A stretch of 64,000 nucleotides of DNA from Hymenobacter chitinivorans DSM 11115 (GTDB taxonomy: Bacteria > Bacteroidota > Bacteroidia > Cytophagales > Hymenobacteraceae), in contig NZ_PGFA01000003.1 of assembly GCF_002797555.1 (NCBI RefSeq), positions 434,001 through 498,000 on the forward strand, read 5' to 3'. The position numbers and the translations under genes were made by a program. Positions 18,198-27,722 of this stretch are shown here, in pieces (position 1 is the first letter of the stretch; each line of letters opens with the position of its first letter). The notes beneath the pieces were generated by a model. That model was not told the DNA's origin. It did no database searches and saw only the letters and a list, made by a program, of their open reading frames with translations.

Positions 18198-18884
18198 ATG
18201 AATTCCGCTTCTTCCATCTCAGCCCCCGAAGTAGCCCCTTCCCCGGTAAAAACGCCTGACCAGATCAAACCCAAGCACAAGGGTTCGGCTCAGCTGTTCA
18301 AAAACCCGGTGCTGGAGCGCCTGACCCACACCCACATTGCCCTGCCGGTATCCATCTTTCTGCTGACGGCGGCGGGCAGCCTGTACTACGGCCTGACCCA
18401 CGGCTTCATCAACGGGCTGTCGGCCTTCGGGCTGTTTTTGCTGGGCTGGTTCATGTTTACCTACGTGGAGTATGCCATGCACCGCTACCTCTACCACATT
18501 CCGGCCACCACGCCGAAGCGGGCCAAGTTTCAGTACACCATGCACGGGGTGCACCACGAGTATCCCAAGGACAAGACCCGCCTGGCCATGCCGCCCATCA
18601 TTACGGTGTTCGTGGCTTCGCTGCTGTTCTTTATTTTCCGCTTCACCTTCGGCAGCTACGCCTTTGGCATTCTGGCCGGCTTCACCTTCGGCTACGCGCT
18701 GTATCTGTTTGTGCACTACGCCATTCACGCCTACGCGCCCCCGAAGAACTTCCTGAAAGTGTGGTGGACCCACCACGCCCAGCACCACTACCGGCAGGAC
18801 GAAATTGCCTTCGGCGTGTCGTCCACGCTCTGGGACCATATCATCGGGACCATGCCCAGCAAAAAATCCAGCACGGCCGAATAA
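18198..18884 (+). CDS. Sterol desaturase / fatty acid hydroxylase family protein
   Basis: 228 residues. Four hydrophobic segments carry the di-iron histidine clusters of the family: HRYLYH (about 94-99), HGVHHEYPKD (about 116-125), HYAIH (about 174-178) and HHAQHHY (about 193-199). This layout matches FA2H-like fatty-acid 2-hydroxylases, which modify the acyl chain of sphingolipids; Hymenobacter relatives make sphingolipids, so this role is plausible. A proline-rich hydrophilic N-terminus of about 45 residues precedes the first membrane segment. Ends before a strong terminator. Confidence 0.88.
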   Translation: MNSASSISAPEVAPSPVKTPDQIKPKHKGSAQLFKNPVLERLTHTHIALPVSIFLLTAAGSLYYGLTHGFINGLSAFGLFLLGWFMFTYVEYAMHRYLYHIPATTPKRAKFQYTMHGVHHEYPKDKTRLAMPPIITVFVASLLFFIFRFTFGSYAFGILAGFTFGYALYLFVHYAIHAYAPPKNFLKVWWTHHAQHHYRQDEIAFGVSSTLWDHIIGTMPSKKSSTAE

Positions 18885-18901
18885 CCCATTTGACTTTGCG
18901 C

Positions 18902-18940
18902 AAAAAAAGCCCCCGGTAGTATTACCGGGGGCTTTTTTTA
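18902..18940. terminator. Intrinsic terminator after the hydroxylase gene
   Basis: AAAAAAAGCCCCCGGTA pairs with TACCGGGGGCTTTTTTT, a GC-rich stem with a 7-base T run; faces both directions between convergent genes. Confidence 0.92.
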
Positions 18941-18991
18941 TGTCAAAGGATGCGCTTTTTGCCGGGTAGCCGGGGAAAAGCCCGCCGGGTG

Positions 18992-19165
18992 TTACCCGCG
19001 CATCTTGCGGATCAGGAAGAGTACCAGCAGCACGACCAGCACGACGCCAATCAGGCCCGTCCACATGCCGGCTTTGAATATATCACCAACTACCTCGCAG
19101 CCGCTGAGCGAAAAGGTCAGCAACACTAGGAAAACGGGCAGGAAGTACAAACGGTAGTTTTTCAT
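18992..19165 (-). CDS. Small membrane lipoprotein-like protein (57 residues)
   Basis: MKNYRLYFLPVFLVLLTF then SLSGC gives a signal with a lipobox at Cys 23, followed by EVVGDIFKAGMWTG and a second hydrophobic helix LIGVVLVVLLVLFLIRKMRG. The frame extends to 19282 but the hydrophilic extension is unlike a signal. Proteins of this size and pattern occur in many Bacteroidota and are frequently mis-annotated as phosphatidate cytidylyltransferase; nothing here supports that activity. Confidence 0.75.
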   Translation of the reverse strand: MKNYRLYFLPVFLVLLTFSLSGCEVVGDIFKAGMWTGLIGVVLVVLLVLFLIRKMRG

Positions 19166-19301
19166 GGTCAGGGCGAAGAGAAGTGTGTGGAAGAGGCCCG
19201 CAAGGCCTTGCTTTACTACGTACTGACCCCGTGCCAAAAAGGTTGACCCGGCCCACCGTGCTCCGGCGCGGCCCGGGAGCACCGAGCTGATGGGTTGAAA
19301 C

Positions 19302-19335
19302 AGAAAAGGCTGCCTTTGCAGAGGCAGCCTTTTCT
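19302..19335. terminator. Terminator downstream of the GH64 gene
   Basis: AGAAAAGGCTGCCT and AGGCAGCCTTTTCT form a perfect 14-bp stem with a 6-base loop, 21 bases beyond the stop of the minus-strand GH64 gene. Confidence 0.85.
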
Positions 19336-19355
19336 AATTGGGGCAGAATCCCGTG

Positions 19356-21602
19356 CTATTTGCTTTTTACAAAGCGGCGCAGAATCTGCTGCTGGTCGGG
19401 CGTAATTACCAGCAGAGTATAGATACCAGCGGACAGTTTGGCTACTTCCACCGTGTTGCTCTCCAGAGCCCCGCTACTCATGGTCCGGCCGCTGATGTCC
19501 AGAATCCGGTACTGACTGCCAGCCAGCGGCGTATCCGAGTTCAGGTAGAGCTTGTCGGCCGCCGGGTTGGGGTAAAGCTGGAGCGCCTCGGAGTTGCTCT
19601 GGGCCGAAGTAGCCAGGGCCGGGCGCGCGGCCCCAGCTTTGGTGATGCGGACCCAGTTAATGTTCCAGCCGCCGGTCTGGGCGTAGATGCCGAAGTTATA
19701 AGTGCCTGCGTTGATGGTCACCGTTTTCGACACCGTGGTCCAGGTCTGCCAGCCACCGGTGGCCGGGATGGCCGAGTTGCCGAACTGAATGGCGCCGGCG
19801 TTGAGGTCCGACGAAATCGTGCCGCCGCTGGCCCCGCTGGCCACCCGGTACTCGATGGTGTAGGTGCCGGTGGTGGGGAAGTTGATGCCGTTCCAAACCA
19901 GGTAGTCACCGGCGTCCACGTAGCCCATGTTCTGCCCGCCGCCCGCATCGGTGGTGGTTTCCACGGTCATGCCGTTGTTCACGTTGGCGGCTTCGGCCTG
20001 CAGCGTCACGCTGAACGTGGAGCTGGTGGCGGTGCGCACCCGCACGGAAGTGGCCTTGTCGTTCCAGTTGCCGGTGCCCAGCGGGTTATTCACCAGGCAG
20101 CCGTTGCCGGCGCTGCCCACCGTGAGGGCCGCTCCGGCGAAGTTGTCATTTTCATACAGCACCACTTCGTAGCCGGTATTCACCTTGAGCGAGGAAATAT
20201 CGTCGTTCAGGATGCCGCGGCTTTGCAGGGCCGAGAGGGTGTAGTCGCCGGCGGGCAGGTTCACGGCCGTGCCGGTGTAGTTACAGTCCTTGTAGACGGT
20301 GGCCACGCCCGAAACCGGAGGCGGCGTGGAGCCGGCAAAGCCGCCGAAAGTGGCAATAACCTTGGTGGGCTGGGCCGTTTGCAGCGTGGCCGACTGGTCA
20401 TTCACGTCGTCGTAGGCAAAGCCGTAGCTGAGGTTATCCACGCTGATACCGGGCAGGTGCCAGAAGCGGGCGTAGTAGTTGGCTGGGCCTGCTTGGTAGT
20501 ACTTCGAGGCGTCGTACCAGTTCTGCTGCCCGGGCGTGGCGGTGGTTACGTCCACCACGTGGCGGTTGATGGCGGCCGTCATCTGGGCTTGTACTACTAA
20601 GTCACAGTCACCGTCGCTTACCCGGTTGTCGAGCAAGCCTTTGCCTTCGAAGGCCATCTGCGTAGTAGGGCGGCCGTTGATGATGCCCGTGCGGCCGGCA
20701 AAAGCGCCATTCTGCCCTACCACGACTAGCCGGTCGTTGGCATCGACGCGGCCTTTGAATACGCCCGCGTTGCCGGCGTAGAAAATCAGGTCCGTGGTCT
20801 TATACTTGTTCCAGATGGCGTCGATGTAGCTCTTGAAGTACTGGCCGTAGGGGCCGGCTACGGTGCCGTTGGAGCCGTCCTGGAAAGCCGGCGTCTTGGA
20901 GGGGAAGGTGATTTCGCCGGTCGTGCTGTTCACCGTGCCCTGAAACTCGGTCGGCACGTTGGCCTTATAGGCGGCCACGATGTCGGCGGCGGATTTCAGC
21001 TCACCCGTGCGCTTCTGGTAGCCGTTGCCGAACAATTCCAGGCCCATGGGGTAGCGGAAGGCGTCGACGCGGGTGGTGTTGCCAAAGAAGCCGTACTGGT
21101 TGTTGGTCAGCTCGATGAACTCGTACATGATGCCCCGGTTCGGGTCGTTCGGGTTCTGGGCGTTCGGGGCCGCGTAGCCCGAGGGTGCCCCCGAAGCGCC
21201 GAAGAAGTAGAGGTAAAGCTGCTGGCCCCGGGAAATGAACACCCGGCAGCCGGCAATGTAGGGCAGGGTAAAGGTCTTGTTCGGGATGCTGCTCAGCCGC
21301 GTAAAGCAGGCCGCGTACTTGGAGTTGGCGCCCGGGCCGGTGTTGCCGTTGTAGGTCGGCCCGGTCACGGTGTTATACGACGAGGACATGGGCAGCACCT
21401 GGCTGTTGGCCGCGTTGATCCAGACGTGGTTGCCGGCCGGGTCGATGCCGACGATGGCCACGTAGAGGTCGGTGTCGGGGAAGGGAGAGTTGTTGGCAAT
21501 GGTAAACGGAATGCTGCCCTGGGCCCAGCTGGTGGCCGAAAAGAGCAGGGTGCTCAGCAAAACCAACAGGCTTCGCCAGGCGGTACGCGTACGGGTTTTC
21601 AT
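19356..21602 (-). CDS. Modular secreted GH64 beta-1,3-glucanase with crystallin, CBM6 and T9SS domains
   Basis: 748 residues. Signal peptide 1-27 (TLLFSATSWAQ). Residues about 30-420 are a GH64 domain: IPFTIANNSPFPDTDLYVAI, YLYFFGASGAPSGY, RGIMYEFIELT, DAFRYPMGLELFGN and YARFWHLPGISVDNLSYGFA are family blocks. Then a beta/gamma-crystallin-like domain (VYKDCNYTGTAVNLPAG, NDDISSLKVNTGYEVVLYE; about 430-520), a CBM6-type module (LQAEAANVNNGMTVE, YVDAGDYLVWNGINFP; about 525-655), and a type A sorting domain (LQLYPNPAADKLYLNSD; about 675-748). It should cut laminarin-like beta-1,3-glucan at the cell surface, and is transcribed with the same polarity as the GH97 and GH35 genes upstream. Confidence 0.92.
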   Translation of the reverse strand: MKTRTRTAWRSLLVLLSTLLFSATSWAQGSIPFTIANNSPFPDTDLYVAIVGIDPAGNHVWINAANSQVLPMSSSYNTVTGPTYNGNTGPGANSKYAACFTRLSSIPNKTFTLPYIAGCRVFISRGQQLYLYFFGASGAPSGYAAPNAQNPNDPNRGIMYEFIELTNNQYGFFGNTTRVDAFRYPMGLELFGNGYQKRTGELKSAADIVAAYKANVPTEFQGTVNSTTGEITFPSKTPAFQDGSNGTVAGPYGQYFKSYIDAIWNKYKTTDLIFYAGNAGVFKGRVDANDRLVVVGQNGAFAGRTGIINGRPTTQMAFEGKGLLDNRVSDGDCDLVVQAQMTAAINRHVVDVTTATPGQQNWYDASKYYQAGPANYYARFWHLPGISVDNLSYGFAYDDVNDQSATLQTAQPTKVIATFGGFAGSTPPPVSGVATVYKDCNYTGTAVNLPAGDYTLSALQSRGILNDDISSLKVNTGYEVVLYENDNFAGAALTVGSAGNGCLVNNPLGTGNWNDKATSVRVRTATSSTFSVTLQAEAANVNNGMTVETTTDAGGGQNMGYVDAGDYLVWNGINFPTTGTYTIEYRVASGASGGTISSDLNAGAIQFGNSAIPATGGWQTWTTVSKTVTINAGTYNFGIYAQTGGWNINWVRITKAGAARPALATSAQSNSEALQLYPNPAADKLYLNSDTPLAGSQYRILDISGRTMSSGALESNTVEVAKLSAGIYTLLVITPDQQQILRRFVKSK

Positions 21603-22125
21603 GGAGTTTGGGGTTAGAGTGGGAATTGGAAAGAGCAGGGCACTACGCGGCCGACCACCCCGGAAGCAGGGCAGTAGAACAAGCCGGAAAGGAGTAGCGC
21701 GGCAGCTCCGCGGTGGAGCCAGGAAGCAGTTTAAAACAGACTGCGTAGCCGCTGGTGTGATTTAAATATAGTAGGCCTTTTTCAAGAAAAGCAAGGACTT
21801 CATTTTGCTAAAACGGGTAAGCAGGTCCCTGAATTACGCTTAGGTCGCACGGCCATTCTGGTTACGGCACACACGCATTTTTCCACTAGCGCAGAAATAC
21901 CGGATTCCGGCAATGAAGTGTGTGTTTAGGCTATTCGTTTAAAAAACAAGTAAAAAATGCTGCTGTTGAAGTAATATTTTTGAAAATATTTCAATGCGGG
22001 ACGTTGTTTCCTCCTGCTTATGTTATTCATTCAGCCACCCGCAACAGTTAGGTGGCAGCCGGACAAGAGGTGGAAAGAACCTGTGTTGGCAGGAATAGAA
22101 CTTCACCGCGGCACTCTTAAAAGCA
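21603..22125. other. Long intergenic region upstream of the GH64 gene
   Basis: About 520 bases without a supportable gene. 21770-22080 is clearly more AT-rich than the surroundings and probably carries the GH64 promoter. No repeat, RNA or mobile-element signature was recognised. Confidence 0.5.
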
Positions 22126-22158
22126 AAGCCCCGCCTTACACCTGGTAAAGCGGGGCTT
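22126..22158. terminator. Terminator downstream of the first GH97 gene
   Basis: AAGCCCCGCCTTAC and GTAAAGCGGGGCTT pair over 13-14 positions with one mismatch, 20 bases beyond the minus-strand stop. Confidence 0.82.
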
Positions 22159-22177
22159 ACTGCGAAATGAGGAAAGG

Positions 22178-24328
22178 CTACTTGGCGCCGGCCTCCACGA
22201 TGCTGATGGCGTAACCGCCGCCGGGGGCGCAGTACTGGCTCAGCTTGGTTTTGCTGGTCACCGTCTGTTTGCGGATGGCGTAAGCCTGCGGGTTCTTCTC
22301 GTAGTGGGCGTCCTTAGCATCGGCGTAGATAGTGGCCACATATTTTTTGCCGGGCTCCAGGAAGCTCAGGCTGATTTTCGAGGTCCGGCCGTTTTCGTCG
22401 TTGGTGCTGCCCACAAACCAGCTGCTCTTGCCCTTGGCCTTGCGGGCGTAGGTGATATAGTCGCCGGGCTCAGCCTCCAGCACTTCGGTAGCGTCCCAGT
22501 CCACGGCCACGTCCTTGATAAACTGGAAAGCGTCGAGGTGTTTCTCGTAGGTTTCGGGCAGGTCGGCGGCCATCTGCAGGGGCGAGTACATCGTCACGTA
22601 CAGGGCCAGCTGCCGGGCCAGGGTGGTGTGCACGAAGGAGTTGTTCTGCGGGTTGTAGGCACTGACCTTGGTCTGGAAAATGCCGGGCGTGTAGTCCATT
22701 GGGCCGCCGATGAGGCGGGTGAAGGGCAAGATGGTGGTGTGGTCGGCGTTGTTGCCGCCAAACGACTCGTACTCGGTGCCGCGGGCGGCTTCGTTGCCAA
22801 TCAGGTTGGGGTAGGTGCGGGCCAGGCCGGTGGGACGCACGGCCTCGTGCCCGTTCACCATGATTTTATGCGCGGCGGCTTTTTCCAGCACGTACTGGTA
22901 ATGGTTGTTTACCCACTGGTCGTAGTGGTGGTGGCCCAGGGGCACGATGTCGCCCACGTAGCCGGTTTTCACGGCCGTGTAGCCGTACTTATTCATAAAC
23001 TGAAACGCCGAGTCCAGGTGCCGCTCGTAGTTGCGCACCGAGCCCGAGGTTTCGTGGTGCATGATGATGCGCACCCCCTTGCTCAGGGCGTAGCGGTTCA
23101 GCTCCTGCACGTCGAAGTCGGGGTAGGGCGTCACGAAGTCGAACACGTAGTCTTTGTGCTTGCCAAACCAGTCTTCCCAGCCCGTGTTCCAGCCTTCCAC
23201 CAGCACCGCGTCGAAGCCGTGCTTGGCGGCAAAGTCGATGTAGCGCTTCACGTTGGCGTTATTGGCGCCGTGGGTGCCGTTGGGCTTCACGCTGGCGTAG
23301 TCGAGGGCGTCGAGCTTGATATTTTCCTGGTTGGTGTACGACCAGGTGCTCTTGCCCGTAATCATTTCCCACCACACGCCCACGTACTTCACGGGCTTAA
23401 TCCAGGAGGTATCCTTGATTTTGCTCGGCTCGTTGAGGTTCAGCACCAGCTTGCTCTGCAGAATGTCGCCGGCTTTGTCGCTCACGATAATCGTACGCCA
23501 GGGCGACACGCAGGGCGTTTGCAGCTCGCCTTTGTTGCCGGCGGCATCCGGCGTCAGGTGCGACTCGAGCACGAAGTTCTTGTCGTCGAGCTCCAGGTGC
23601 ATGCAGGAATAGTCGACCAGCGCTGCCTCGTGAATGTTGATGTAGAGGCCGTCCTTGCTCTTGAGCATGAGCGGCGTCTGCACGCCGGTGGGGGAGAAGG
23701 GCGTCTGGGAAGCATTGGGCGTGGTGGCGGCCTTCATCTTGCCCCGCACCTCCGAGAGGTTCGACGTGACGGTGCTGTATTCCTGGGTGTCGTAGTCGCC
23801 GGGCAGCCAGAAGGCCTTATGGTCGCCGGCCAGGGCAAACTGCGACTTTTCCTCTTTCACCACGAAGTAGTCGAGCTTGGGCTGGAGCGGAAACTCGTAG
23901 CGGAAGCCCAGGCCATCATCAAACACCCGAAAGTGCAGCACCACCGTGCGGCTGGTGGCGGCCTGCTGCAGGTTCACGGTCAGCTCGTTGTAGTGGTTGC
24001 GGATGCTTTTGGTTTCGCCCCACACCGGTTGCCAGGTCTCGTCGAAGGTAGTTTGCTTGGCGTCGGCCACGGCAAAGCCGCTGGTCAGGGCCGGGGCATT
24101 TTTGAGCTCCAGGCCCAGCTTGCTGGTCTTAATCACCGGCCGGCCTTTGTAGGTCAGGGCGTAAGTCGGAACCCCGTCGCTCTGCAGCGCGAAGGTGAGG
24201 ACCAGCTGCTGGTTGGGCGACTTTATTTCCTCGGCCCGGGCCGTGGTCCAGAGCAGGCTCAGCAGCACCAGGGTGGTGGCCAAAGTCCGCAGGGAAAAAG
24301 CCGCCGGGCGGCGTAAATTGTATTTCAT
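22178..24328 (-). CDS. GH97 family alpha-glycosidase (SusB-like)
   Basis: About 716 residues from MKYNLRRPAAFSLRTLATTLVLLSL, a signal peptide ending TTARAEE; the frame's upstream ATG at 24367 adds a poor signal. The N-terminal beta-sandwich (WQPVWGETKSIRNHYNEL, RVFDDGLGFRYEFP, HKAFWLPGDYDTQEY) and the barrel (GFDAVLVEGWNTGWEDW, IIMHHETSGSV, VNGHEAVRPTG, NEAARGTEYESFGG) are typical of GH97. The conserved Glu residues of HHET, GHEAVRP and NEAARG suggest an inverting SusB-like enzyme acting on alpha-glucans. A paralogue lies at 46479-48596 on the other strand. Confidence 0.93.
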   Translation of the reverse strand: MKYNLRRPAAFSLRTLATTLVLLSLLWTTARAEEIKSPNQQLVLTFALQSDGVPTYALTYKGRPVIKTSKLGLELKNAPALTSGFAVADAKQTTFDETWQPVWGETKSIRNHYNELTVNLQQAATSRTVVLHFRVFDDGLGFRYEFPLQPKLDYFVVKEEKSQFALAGDHKAFWLPGDYDTQEYSTVTSNLSEVRGKMKAATTPNASQTPFSPTGVQTPLMLKSKDGLYINIHEAALVDYSCMHLELDDKNFVLESHLTPDAAGNKGELQTPCVSPWRTIIVSDKAGDILQSKLVLNLNEPSKIKDTSWIKPVKYVGVWWEMITGKSTWSYTNQENIKLDALDYASVKPNGTHGANNANVKRYIDFAAKHGFDAVLVEGWNTGWEDWFGKHKDYVFDFVTPYPDFDVQELNRYALSKGVRIIMHHETSGSVRNYERHLDSAFQFMNKYGYTAVKTGYVGDIVPLGHHHYDQWVNNHYQYVLEKAAAHKIMVNGHEAVRPTGLARTYPNLIGNEAARGTEYESFGGNNADHTTILPFTRLIGGPMDYTPGIFQTKVSAYNPQNNSFVHTTLARQLALYVTMYSPLQMAADLPETYEKHLDAFQFIKDVAVDWDATEVLEAEPGDYITYARKAKGKSSWFVGSTNDENGRTSKISLSFLEPGKKYVATIYADAKDAHYEKNPQAYAIRKQTVTSKTKLSQYCAPGGGYAISIVEAGAK

Positions 24329-24472
24329 AGGGTGGGAGGTAGGCGTTAGAAGTTCAGTGGTTTGCAAGGCAAAACAATGAAAAAATTACGCAACTAATCC
24401 ACCCTGCCCCGAAACTCTTCCTATCCGCCGCTTTATCAGTTGGTTTGGTTGCGGCAGCCCGGCCGCGTCGTG

Positions 24473-26326
24473 CTAGGGCTGAGCCCCGGCCGCCGACTTC
24501 ACCACGCTCAGAATCGGCTGATTCACCGTGCGCAGCTCCGTTTGGCCGGGCTTGAGCAGCTCCAGCACCACTACCTCGTTGCGGCCCTTGCGGAGCCACT
24601 CGGCCGGCACGTACAGGGTCTGCTGGGGGCCCACTTCCCAGTAGCGGCCCAGGTGGTGGCCGTTGAGCCACACGCAGCCCTTGCCCCAGCGGCTCATATC
24701 CAAGTACGTATCGGCCGGCGTGGCTACGGTGAAGCTGCCGCTGCGCAGCACCGGCCCGGTTTCAGAACTGGCCGGCGGGCCTTTCAACGTCGCCGCGGCC
24801 TTGGTAATATCGTCGAAGGGTAGGCTGAAGTGCTGCCAGCCGGTCAGCTCTTGCCCGCCGAAGGTGACGTGCCGGGTGATGCCCTTGCGGTTGTCGTTCA
24901 GGTAAGGCCCGAAGTTGATGCGGCCCAGGTTTTCCACCAGGATATCCAGCGTCACGGTGCCGGCCGGCAAGGTCAACGCCACGCTGTCCTGGCTGAGGCG
25001 GCGGTCCAGCACGGCCGCGCGCTGCCCGTTCACCAGCACCACGGCGTAGTCGCGCAGCTCTTTGATGCGTAGCGTGCCGGTGCGGCCGCCCTGGAGCTGG
25101 GTCCGGTAGAGCACGAAGCCGTAGGCCTGGTTCAGGTCCTCAAACGTCAGGGGCCGGGCACTCACCCGGGGCTTGGGCAGCTGGGTGGTGAGGCGGCGGC
25201 CCGTGGTCAGCGGAATGGGCGGGAGCTGCATCGTGGGCTTGGCCGCCGGCACCGGTGGCAGCGTGGTACCCGCCGGCAAGTGCTTTTCGATAACCTGCCG
25301 GAACGCCCGGAATTTGGCCGTGGCGTTGCCGGCCTCGTCCAGGGGCGCGTCGTAGTCGTAGCTGCTGGTCTGGGGCTCGTAGGGTTTGCCGGGTCCTTTG
25401 TAGTTGGCCCCGTTCAGAAAGCCCCGGGTGGTGCCGCCGTGAAACATGTACATATTAATGGAAATGCCCGCACCCAGCACCGAGTCGAGGCGGGCGGCGT
25501 AGGTGGCGGCCGGCACGGTGTGGTGCGGGGTGCCCCACCAGTCGAACCAGGCCGGATACCACTCCGCAATAAAGTACGGGCCCTTGCCGCCGTGGTACTG
25601 CCGCACCAGCTGCTTTACCTGGCCGGGTTTGTCCAGCCCGTTCACGGCGGGCAGCAGGCCGGGCAGGTGGCCGTTGACCACGTCCTTGGCCGGGTCGCAG
25701 GTGTAGAGCAGTCCGTCGAAACCGGCTTCCCGGAAGAGCTGCTGGTTGAGCTTCAGGTAGTCCTGGTCGTTGCCGTAAGAGCCGTACTCGTTTTCCAGCT
25801 GCACCATCAGCACCGGGCCGCCGTGGTTTACCTGCAAGGGCGCCAACTGCCGGCCCACGGCCCGAATGTAGCGGCGGTAGGCGGCCACAAACTTGGGGTC
25901 CTTACTGCGTACCCGCAGGCCGGTTTCCTGTTGCAACCAATACGGGTAGCCGCCAAATTCCCACTCTGCGCACACGTAGGGGCTGGGCCGCAGCACCACC
26001 CACAAGCCCTCCTGCTGGGCCGTTTGCACGAAGGCGGCAATGTCATTGTTGCCGGCAAAGTCGAACTTTCCGGGCGCCGGCTCGTGCAGGTTCCAGAAGA
26101 CGTAGGTTCCAATTGTGTTCAGCCCCATGGCCTTGGCCATGCGCATCCGCTGCCGCCAGGCCTTCCGGGGCACCCGCGGGTAGTGCATTTCCCCCGATAT
26201 CATTTGAAATGGCCGCCCATCGAGCACAAACTGCTCATCGGCCAGCGCGAAGGTGTGCGCCGGCGCCTGGGCCCGCACTGGGCCCGTCACACTCAAAAGC
26301 CAAATTCCGAGTAGCAACTTCCACAT
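24473..26326 (-). CDS. GH35 beta-galactosidase
   Basis: 617 residues with a signal peptide (LLLGIWLLSVTGPVRAQ). Typical GH35 text: FVLDGRPFQMISGEMHYPRVP, MAKAMGLNTIGTYVFWNLHEP, RPSPYVCAEWEFGGYPYWL, and VQLENEYGSYG with the acid/base Glu (about 173-178); the nucleophile Glu is in YFIAEWYPAWFDWWG (about 250). Residues about 390-610 are galactose-binding jelly-roll domains (LNGHHLGRYWEVGPQQTLYVPAEWL). It would release terminal beta-galactose from plant-type glycans in the periplasm. 144 bases separate it from GH97 downstream, so the two may be co-transcribed. Confidence 0.94.
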   Translation of the reverse strand: MWKLLLGIWLLSVTGPVRAQAPAHTFALADEQFVLDGRPFQMISGEMHYPRVPRKAWRQRMRMAKAMGLNTIGTYVFWNLHEPAPGKFDFAGNNDIAAFVQTAQQEGLWVVLRPSPYVCAEWEFGGYPYWLQQETGLRVRSKDPKFVAAYRRYIRAVGRQLAPLQVNHGGPVLMVQLENEYGSYGNDQDYLKLNQQLFREAGFDGLLYTCDPAKDVVNGHLPGLLPAVNGLDKPGQVKQLVRQYHGGKGPYFIAEWYPAWFDWWGTPHHTVPAATYAARLDSVLGAGISINMYMFHGGTTRGFLNGANYKGPGKPYEPQTSSYDYDAPLDEAGNATAKFRAFRQVIEKHLPAGTTLPPVPAAKPTMQLPPIPLTTGRRLTTQLPKPRVSARPLTFEDLNQAYGFVLYRTQLQGGRTGTLRIKELRDYAVVLVNGQRAAVLDRRLSQDSVALTLPAGTVTLDILVENLGRINFGPYLNDNRKGITRHVTFGGQELTGWQHFSLPFDDITKAAATLKGPPASSETGPVLRSGSFTVATPADTYLDMSRWGKGCVWLNGHHLGRYWEVGPQQTLYVPAEWLRKGRNEVVVLELLKPGQTELRTVNQPILSVVKSAAGAQP

Positions 26327-26456
26327 GACAAGTTCAGGTTAGCTGGTTTTGAGGGTGCCCCGTCCATCCCGGGTACGGTATTGCAAGCTAGCCGGTCCCG
26401 GTTCCGCCACTCTCCTGGGCTTTACTGGCTCTTGTTAGAAAATCAACGAAATAGAT

Positions 26457-26464
26457 TATCTTTA
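26457..26464 (+). promoter_or_regulatory. Weak -7-like box TATCTTTA before the RsbQ-like gene
   Basis: Seven of eight match TAnnTTTG; a TTG lies 22 bases upstream. The gene also has a rare clear Shine-Dalgarno (GGGAGGAG at 26511-26518, 10 bases before the ATG). Confidence 0.35.
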
Positions 26465-26528
26465 GAATAAGTAGATTTATACTGTTGAGCTTGTCGTTTT
26501 TATTTAATCAGGGAGGAGTAGAGCCGCT

Positions 26529-27332
26529 ATGAATGTGCTACAACGTAATAACGTCCATATAATCGGCAGCGGGCCCCATACGCTGCTCTTTGTCAACGGC
26601 TTTGGCTGCGACCAAAGCATCTGGCGCTACCTCACCCCGGCCTTCGCCGAACACTTCACTCTGGTGCTGTTCGACCACGTCGGGGCGGGCTTGTCGGTGG
26701 CGGCGGCCTACGAACCCGCCAAGTACGCCTCCCTGGACGGCTACGCCCAGGACGTGCTTGAAATCTGTGACCACCTCAACCACCAGCCCATCTACCTCAT
26801 CGGCCACTCCGTCGGAGCCATGATTGGTACTTTGGCGGCCATTACCGCCCCCGAGCGGTTTCAGCAACTGCTGCTGCTCTGCCCCTCGCCTTGCTACATC
26901 AACGATGCCAACTACTACGGCGGCTTCGACCGCGCCGACCTGGAAGCTATGCTGGCCTTCATGGAAACCGACTACGTGGGCTGGGCCGATACCTTCGCGC
27001 CCTTCATTATGGGGGCCCCCGACCGGCCCACGCTGGCCGCCGAACTGACCCACAGCTTCTGCCAGACCAACCCCGCCATTGCCCGGCAGTTTGCCCGCGT
27101 CACGTTTCTGTCCGACAACCGGCAGGACGTTGGCCAGCTGCGTACTCCCTGCCTGCTCCTGCAGTGCGCCGAAGACCTGGTGGCCCCGCCCGAAGTCGGC
27201 GACTACCTGGCGGCCACTATTCCCGATGCTACGCTGGTTACCCTGCCTGTCAGTGGGCACTGTCCCCAGCTCAGTGCCCCCACCGAAACCCTGAACGCGC
27301 TGGAAGCCTATTTGTCTCGCCACGTCAACTAA
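26529..27332 (+). CDS. RsbQ-like alpha/beta hydrolase
   Basis: 267 residues, the usual size of RsbQ/KAI2-type hydrolases. Motifs: LLFVNGFGCDQSIWRYL (oxyanion side), FDHVGAGLS, and nucleophile elbow GHSVGAM with Ser 94; Asp 216 (QCAEDLVAPP) and His 244 (VSGHCPQLS) complete the triad. In Bacillus RsbQ works with the phosphatase RsbP in stress sensing, but here there is no such partner. It starts a run of plus-strand genes leading to the RiPP cluster, so it could instead act as a hydrolase or thioesterase for the product; that is speculative. Confidence 0.85.
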   Translation: MNVLQRNNVHIIGSGPHTLLFVNGFGCDQSIWRYLTPAFAEHFTLVLFDHVGAGLSVAAAYEPAKYASLDGYAQDVLEICDHLNHQPIYLIGHSVGAMIGTLAAITAPERFQQLLLLCPSPCYINDANYYGGFDRADLEAMLAFMETDYVGWADTFAPFIMGAPDRPTLAAELTHSFCQTNPAIARQFARVTFLSDNRQDVGQLRTPCLLLQCAEDLVAPPEVGDYLAATIPDATLVTLPVSGHCPQLSAPTETLNALEAYLSRHVN

Positions 27333-27722
27333 GTAGGGTAGTGTGAATAATATTCTGATAAGTAGGCTTTTGTGCTAATTATTGCCGCGAGTTGTAGTAT
27401 TTCACAAAAAGAATTTATATTGCGGCGCTATATATCATCTATCATTACCGCTTACCGTATTACTCCCGAAGCTTCCCGCCTGGTAGTTTCCGCCTTTTTT
27501 CCGTACTGCTGATATTTCCAGTCGCGTAGCAGCGACGATAATTTCACGCGTATTATCGTATTCCAGCCCCCGGTCGGTTCGGTAGTTGGCTTCACGGCCT
27601 CGCCTGTTTGCTGCTTGGCTGGTAGAGTGAATTTGTTGCAGCGCTAAGCGGTGCCCTGTTAGCGCGCTTAGCGCCTCGATTATAGTTTAGAATTATCCTT
27701 TATCGTTATCCAGCCCGATTAC
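27333..27722. other. Gene-poor region upstream of ispH
   Basis: About 390 bases, AT-rich at first, with no supportable gene. It contains a perfect 10-bp inverted repeat GCGCTAAGCG / CGCTTAGCGC (27641-27650 and 27665-27674) 48 bases before the ispH start, possibly a leader hairpin or operator. No promoter consensus stands out. Confidence 0.45.

Noticed and set aside
19166..19282. Longer form of the small lipoprotein
   Set aside because: The 39 extra residues are hydrophilic and would hide the signal peptide and lipobox.
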